A stretch of 8,166 bases of DNA from Candidatus Thorarchaeota archaeon (GTDB taxonomy: Archaea > Asgardarchaeota > Thorarchaeia > Thorarchaeales > Thorarchaeaceae), in assembly GCA_018238825.1 (NCBI GenBank), contig JABCSP010000091.1:1-8166 (forward strand), given 5' to 3'. The notes beneath the pieces are model-generated. The model was not told the DNA's origin, searched no databases, and was given only the letters and a program-made list of their open reading frames with translations. Each line of letters opens with the position of its first letter. Position 1 is the stretch's first letter. Made by a program: the position numbers and the translations under genes. Shown one piece after another: positions 5,833 through 8,166 of this stretch.

Positions 5833-7593
5833 ATGTTTTATCGGGTACTCGCACAGGCATATGATGAGATTGAGTCAACGTCAGGAACCCTCGATAAGAT
5901 TCAGCTCTACTCAGATATGCTCAAGGATGCAGAGCCTGCTGAAATCGACATGATTGTTGCCCTTACCATGGGCAAGTTACATCCCGACTGGAAAAGCGAA
6001 CCAGAGATTGGGATTGCTGAGAAGATGGCAATTCAGGTGGTAGCCACTGCTGCTTCAGTGCCGGAGAAAGTTGTGGTAGATCTTCTCCGAGAAACTGGAG
6101 ATATTGGTAGTACTGGAGAAGCTCTTCTTCAAGAGAGTGCACAGGCTACCCTCTTTGCGGAAGACCTGACAGTTTCTTTAGTATACAATGCCCTTGCACA
6201 GACTGCGAGATTAAGCGGATCTGGGAGCAATAAAGCGAAGGTTTCGAAACTCGCAGGTCTATTGACTGATGCTGACCCTATTGAAGCTAGATACATCCTG
6301 AGAACTGTCACGGGATCTTTGCGACTAGGTCTCGGTGATATGGGAATTATCGATGGTCTCTCGACAGCATTTACTGGAAACAGAGATGCACGTGGTGATA
6401 TTGAAGCCGCATTCAATGTATGCAGTGATCTTGGACATGTCGCCAATGTTCTGGTAGAGAATGGTATAGACGCAGTTCGAGCTATCCACACTCAAGTAGG
6501 GGTCCCAATCCGGATGATGGCAGCTAAGAAATTGTCTGATGCGGAAGAGATAATGGAGAAAATTGGAAAGAAAGCCTTTGTCGAATACAAGTATGATGGT
6601 GAACGAATTCAAGCCCATAAGAATGGAAATGAAGTCGTTCTCTATTCACGAAGACAGGAAGTAATCACTCACCAGTATCCAGATGTGGTTCAGCTGATTC
6701 TAAAAAACATCAAAGCTGATACATGTGTGCTTGAGGGAGAATGCGTAGCAATAGATCCAGATTCTGGGAAAATGAAACCGTTCCAAGAACTCATGCGGAG
6801 AAGAAGAAAGACCAATATAGAGAGCATGCAGAAGGAAGTTCCAGTAGCGCTCTTTGTCTTTGATATTCTGTACCTTAATGGTGCTGATGTTACATCTCTA
6901 CCAATGCTTGATCGTCGCAAGCTGATGGAAGAAACGATTGAAGTAAGTGACAGAGTTAGTTTGACCATTGGTGAATTCACAGAGGAACCAGACCGATTGT
7001 ATGAGATTTTTGAGGACGCTATCAATACTGGCTATGAAGGAGTAATTGCTAAGGCAATTCATGAGAACTCAAGATATCAGGCTGGTGCACGAAGTTGGCT
7101 CTGGATAAAACTGAAAGCATCCTATACTGAAGGACTCGCAGACTCTGCAGATCTTGTGATTGTTGGAGCAATTCATGGTCGGGGAAAGAGAACAGGTTTC
7201 TATGGGGCAATTCTTGCGTCTGCTTATGATGATATGACTGATACATACCCAACAGTATGTAAGATTGGTACTGGATTTACTGAAGATATGCTCACTGAGT
7301 TCAAGGAACGTCTTGAAGTACATAAGATTGAAACCAAGAATCCAAAGGTCATCTCAGGTATTGATGCAGATGTTTGGTTCGAGCCTGTGGAAGTCATCGA
7401 GGTGTTGGGTGACGAGATAACATCAAGTCCTACTCATCCTGCGGGAAAGGGACGAATCAAAGGAGATGCGGGTCTTGCAATTCGATTCCCCCGATTCACA
7501 GGCAAGTGGCGTGATGATAAGGATCCAACACAGGCTACAACAGTCGATGATCTCATTGAAGCTTTTGAGAGGCAAAGACGAACTAAGGAGTAA
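5833..7593 (+). CDS. lig: ATP-dependent DNA ligase (archaeal type)
   Basis: The enzyme seals DNA nicks through an enzyme-AMP intermediate and joins Okazaki fragments. At 586 residues it has the three-domain archaeal/eukaryotic DNA ligase I plan. The helical DNA-binding domain spans about residues 1-220, with RLGLGD (164-169) typical of the family. The nucleotidyltransferase domain spans about 225-430, with motif I KYDGERIQ and K253 as the predicted adenylated lysine. It also holds YSRR (271-274), EGECVAID (301-308), motif III FVFDILYLNG (341-350), motif IV EGVIAKA (402-408) and motif V WLWIKLK (422-428). The OB-fold domain spans about 430-586 with motif VI RFPRFTGKWRDDK (551-563). All key motifs look intact. 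The ATG matches the usual N-terminus; only a weak GTGGGT precedes it, and the TATA box at 5788 implies a very short leader. Confidence 0.98.
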   Translation: MFYRVLAQAYDEIESTSGTLDKIQLYSDMLKDAEPAEIDMIVALTMGKLHPDWKSEPEIGIAEKMAIQVVATAASVPEKVVVDLLRETGDIGSTGEALLQESAQATLFAEDLTVSLVYNALAQTARLSGSGSNKAKVSKLAGLLTDADPIEARYILRTVTGSLRLGLGDMGIIDGLSTAFTGNRDARGDIEAAFNVCSDLGHVANVLVENGIDAVRAIHTQVGVPIRMMAAKKLSDAEEIMEKIGKKAFVEYKYDGERIQAHKNGNEVVLYSRRQEVITHQYPDVVQLILKNIKADTCVLEGECVAIDPDSGKMKPFQELMRRRRKTNIESMQKEVPVALFVFDILYLNGADVTSLPMLDRRKLMEETIEVSDRVSLTIGEFTEEPDRLYEIFEDAINTGYEGVIAKAIHENSRYQAGARSWLWIKLKASYTEGLADSADLVIVGAIHGRGKRTGFYGAILASAYDDMTDTYPTVCKIGTGFTEDMLTEFKERLEVHKIETKNPKVISGIDADVWFEPVEVIEVLGDEITSSPTHPAGKGRIKGDAGLAIRFPRFTGKWRDDKDPTQATTVDDLIEAFERQRRTKE

Positions 7594-7650
7594 AATCCTT
7601 ACCTTCCGACAGTTTTACAAGTGAAGGTCGTTGTTGCTTCAATAACATCT

Positions 7651-7655
7651 GGAGG
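7651..7655 (+). promoter_or_regulatory. Shine-Dalgarno site deciding the TTG start of queD
   Basis: GGAGG lies 7 nt before the TTG at 7663. The alternative GTG at 7621 has no SD. An AT-rich TTTTACAA at 7613-7620 could be the matching TATA element, but that is weak. Confidence 0.5.
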
Positions 7656-7662
7656 CATTTCA

Positions 7663-8112
7663 TTGTACAGTGTACATGTCAAAGATCAGAGAATGCATTT
7701 TAGTGCATCACATTTTCTAAGATTCTGTGGAGATTGCGAGCAACTTCACGGTCACAATTATGCTGTGGATGTGTTCATCACCGGTCCTCTCAATGAAGAT
7801 GGAATGGTTGTTGATTTCAGAGAGGCAAAGGACAAAGTAATCAACATCTGCAAAACTCTAGATCACAAGGTCATGTTACCTGGGGAATCGAAGACAATCA
7901 ATGTAAAATCCGAAGAGGGTTTTATCGAGGTCAACGTTGGAGAGAAACGATATGTGTTCCCTTCAGAGGACTGTATAATACTTCCAACACAGGCCACAAC
8001 AGCGGAATTGTTATCCAAGTACATACATGATCATATCGATATTTCAGGTGACTATCATGTAAAGGTCTGTACAAGTGAAAGTGAAGGCTCTACTGGTTGT
8101 TATGATAACTGA
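7663..8112 (+). CDS. queD: 6-carboxytetrahydropterin / 6-pyruvoyltetrahydropterin synthase family protein (QueD-like)
   Basis: QueD converts dihydroneopterin triphosphate to 6-carboxytetrahydropterin on the way to preQ0, which archaea use for archaeosine in tRNA. With a TTG start at 7663 the protein has 149 residues and begins MYSVHVKDQRMHFSASHF, as homologues do. A GTG at 7621 would add 14 residues but lacks an SD. Numbering from the GTG, the zinc ligands are H31 (FSASH), H43 and H45 (LHGH). The catalytic cysteine is C39 in CEQLHGH, the Asp-His pair is D81-H82 in LDHKVML, and the pterin-binding glutamate is likely E153 in SESEG. Residues 88-120 are an insert, absent from the 121-residue E. 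coli enzyme, ending in VFPSEDCIILPTQATTAELL; I associate this form with archaea. The exact reaction within the family is not proven by sequence. The gene follows the ligase gene on the same strand. Confidence 0.9.
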   Translation: MYSVHVKDQRMHFSASHFLRFCGDCEQLHGHNYAVDVFITGPLNEDGMVVDFREAKDKVINICKTLDHKVMLPGESKTINVKSEEGFIEVNVGEKRYVFPSEDCIILPTQATTAELLSKYIHDHIDISGDYHVKVCTSESEGSTGCYDN

Positions 8113-8166
8113 AAAAACTATAACATGCGGAGATACGAGATTTGGTCATTGAAACTCAGAACGAGG

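Noticed and set aside
6129..7323. Several minus-strand frames of 67-120 codons opposite the DNA ligase gene.
   Set aside because: They are antisense shadows of a long, fully conserved ligase frame and show low-complexity, unrecognisable products.
8125..8166. Possible start of another + strand gene after queD, from ATG 8125 (14 open codons) or TTG 8142 (GGAG 9 nt upstream).
   Set aside because: Too little sequence is visible, the two choices are in different frames, and neither shows a recognisable N-terminus.
1..8166. Reassignment of TAA as a sense codon in this organism, suggested by the interrupted iron-sulfur subunit.
   Set aside because: TAA ends at least four other genes here at the expected family length or before non-coding sequence, so general reassignment does not fit.

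Overview
The window comes from an archaeon. It encodes ribosomal protein S17e, which is found in archaea and eukaryotes but not bacteria. It also encodes a ~590-residue ATP-dependent DNA ligase of the archaeal type and an archaeal-style QueD with a long insert, and it carries a TATA box of the TTTATAAA type. Shine-Dalgarno (SD) sites, frequent GTG/TTG starts and moderately AT-rich DNA fit an uncultured mesophilic lineage. An Asgard (Thorarchaeota-like) origin is possible, but this is a guess from style and not shown by any marker here.

Layout, left to right. (1) 1-1686, + strand: the 3' end of a succinate dehydrogenase/fumarate reductase flavoprotein gene, followed directly by the iron-sulfur subunit gene. 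The iron-sulfur gene is cut by an in-frame TAA at codon 199. The same frame continues for 44 more codons, which hold the last three cluster-binding cysteines. (2) 1746-4057, + strand: two consecutive 365-residue membrane proteins of identical architecture (2 + 2 + 2 membrane segments). I read them as a tandem pair of catalytically dead relatives of M48/HtpX membrane metalloproteases: the HExxH site is GELSS in one and FHLLR in the other. (3) 5737-4067, - strand: rps17e, then an orphan beta-class DNA methyltransferase, then a 90-residue single-pass membrane protein starting 2 nt after the methyltransferase stop. (4) 5833-8112, + strand: the DNA ligase, divergent from rps17e across a short gap with one palindromic TATA box, then queD.

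The genes do not form one pathway. The SDH/FRD pair belongs to central electron transfer. S17e, ligase and QueD are informational or tRNA-modification housekeeping genes. The methyltransferase with its small membrane partner and the two pseudo-protease-like proteins are the accessory part. The main points for follow-up are the interrupted iron-sulfur subunit and the paired inactive M48-like membrane proteins. All three stop codons end genes here (TAA: flavoprotein, first membrane protein, ligase, small membrane protein; TAG: second membrane protein, S17e; TGA: methyltransferase, QueD), so general reassignment of TAA is unlikely. No intergenic stretch exceeds about 120 nt. No tRNA, rRNA, CRISPR array, insertion sequence or attachment site was seen.
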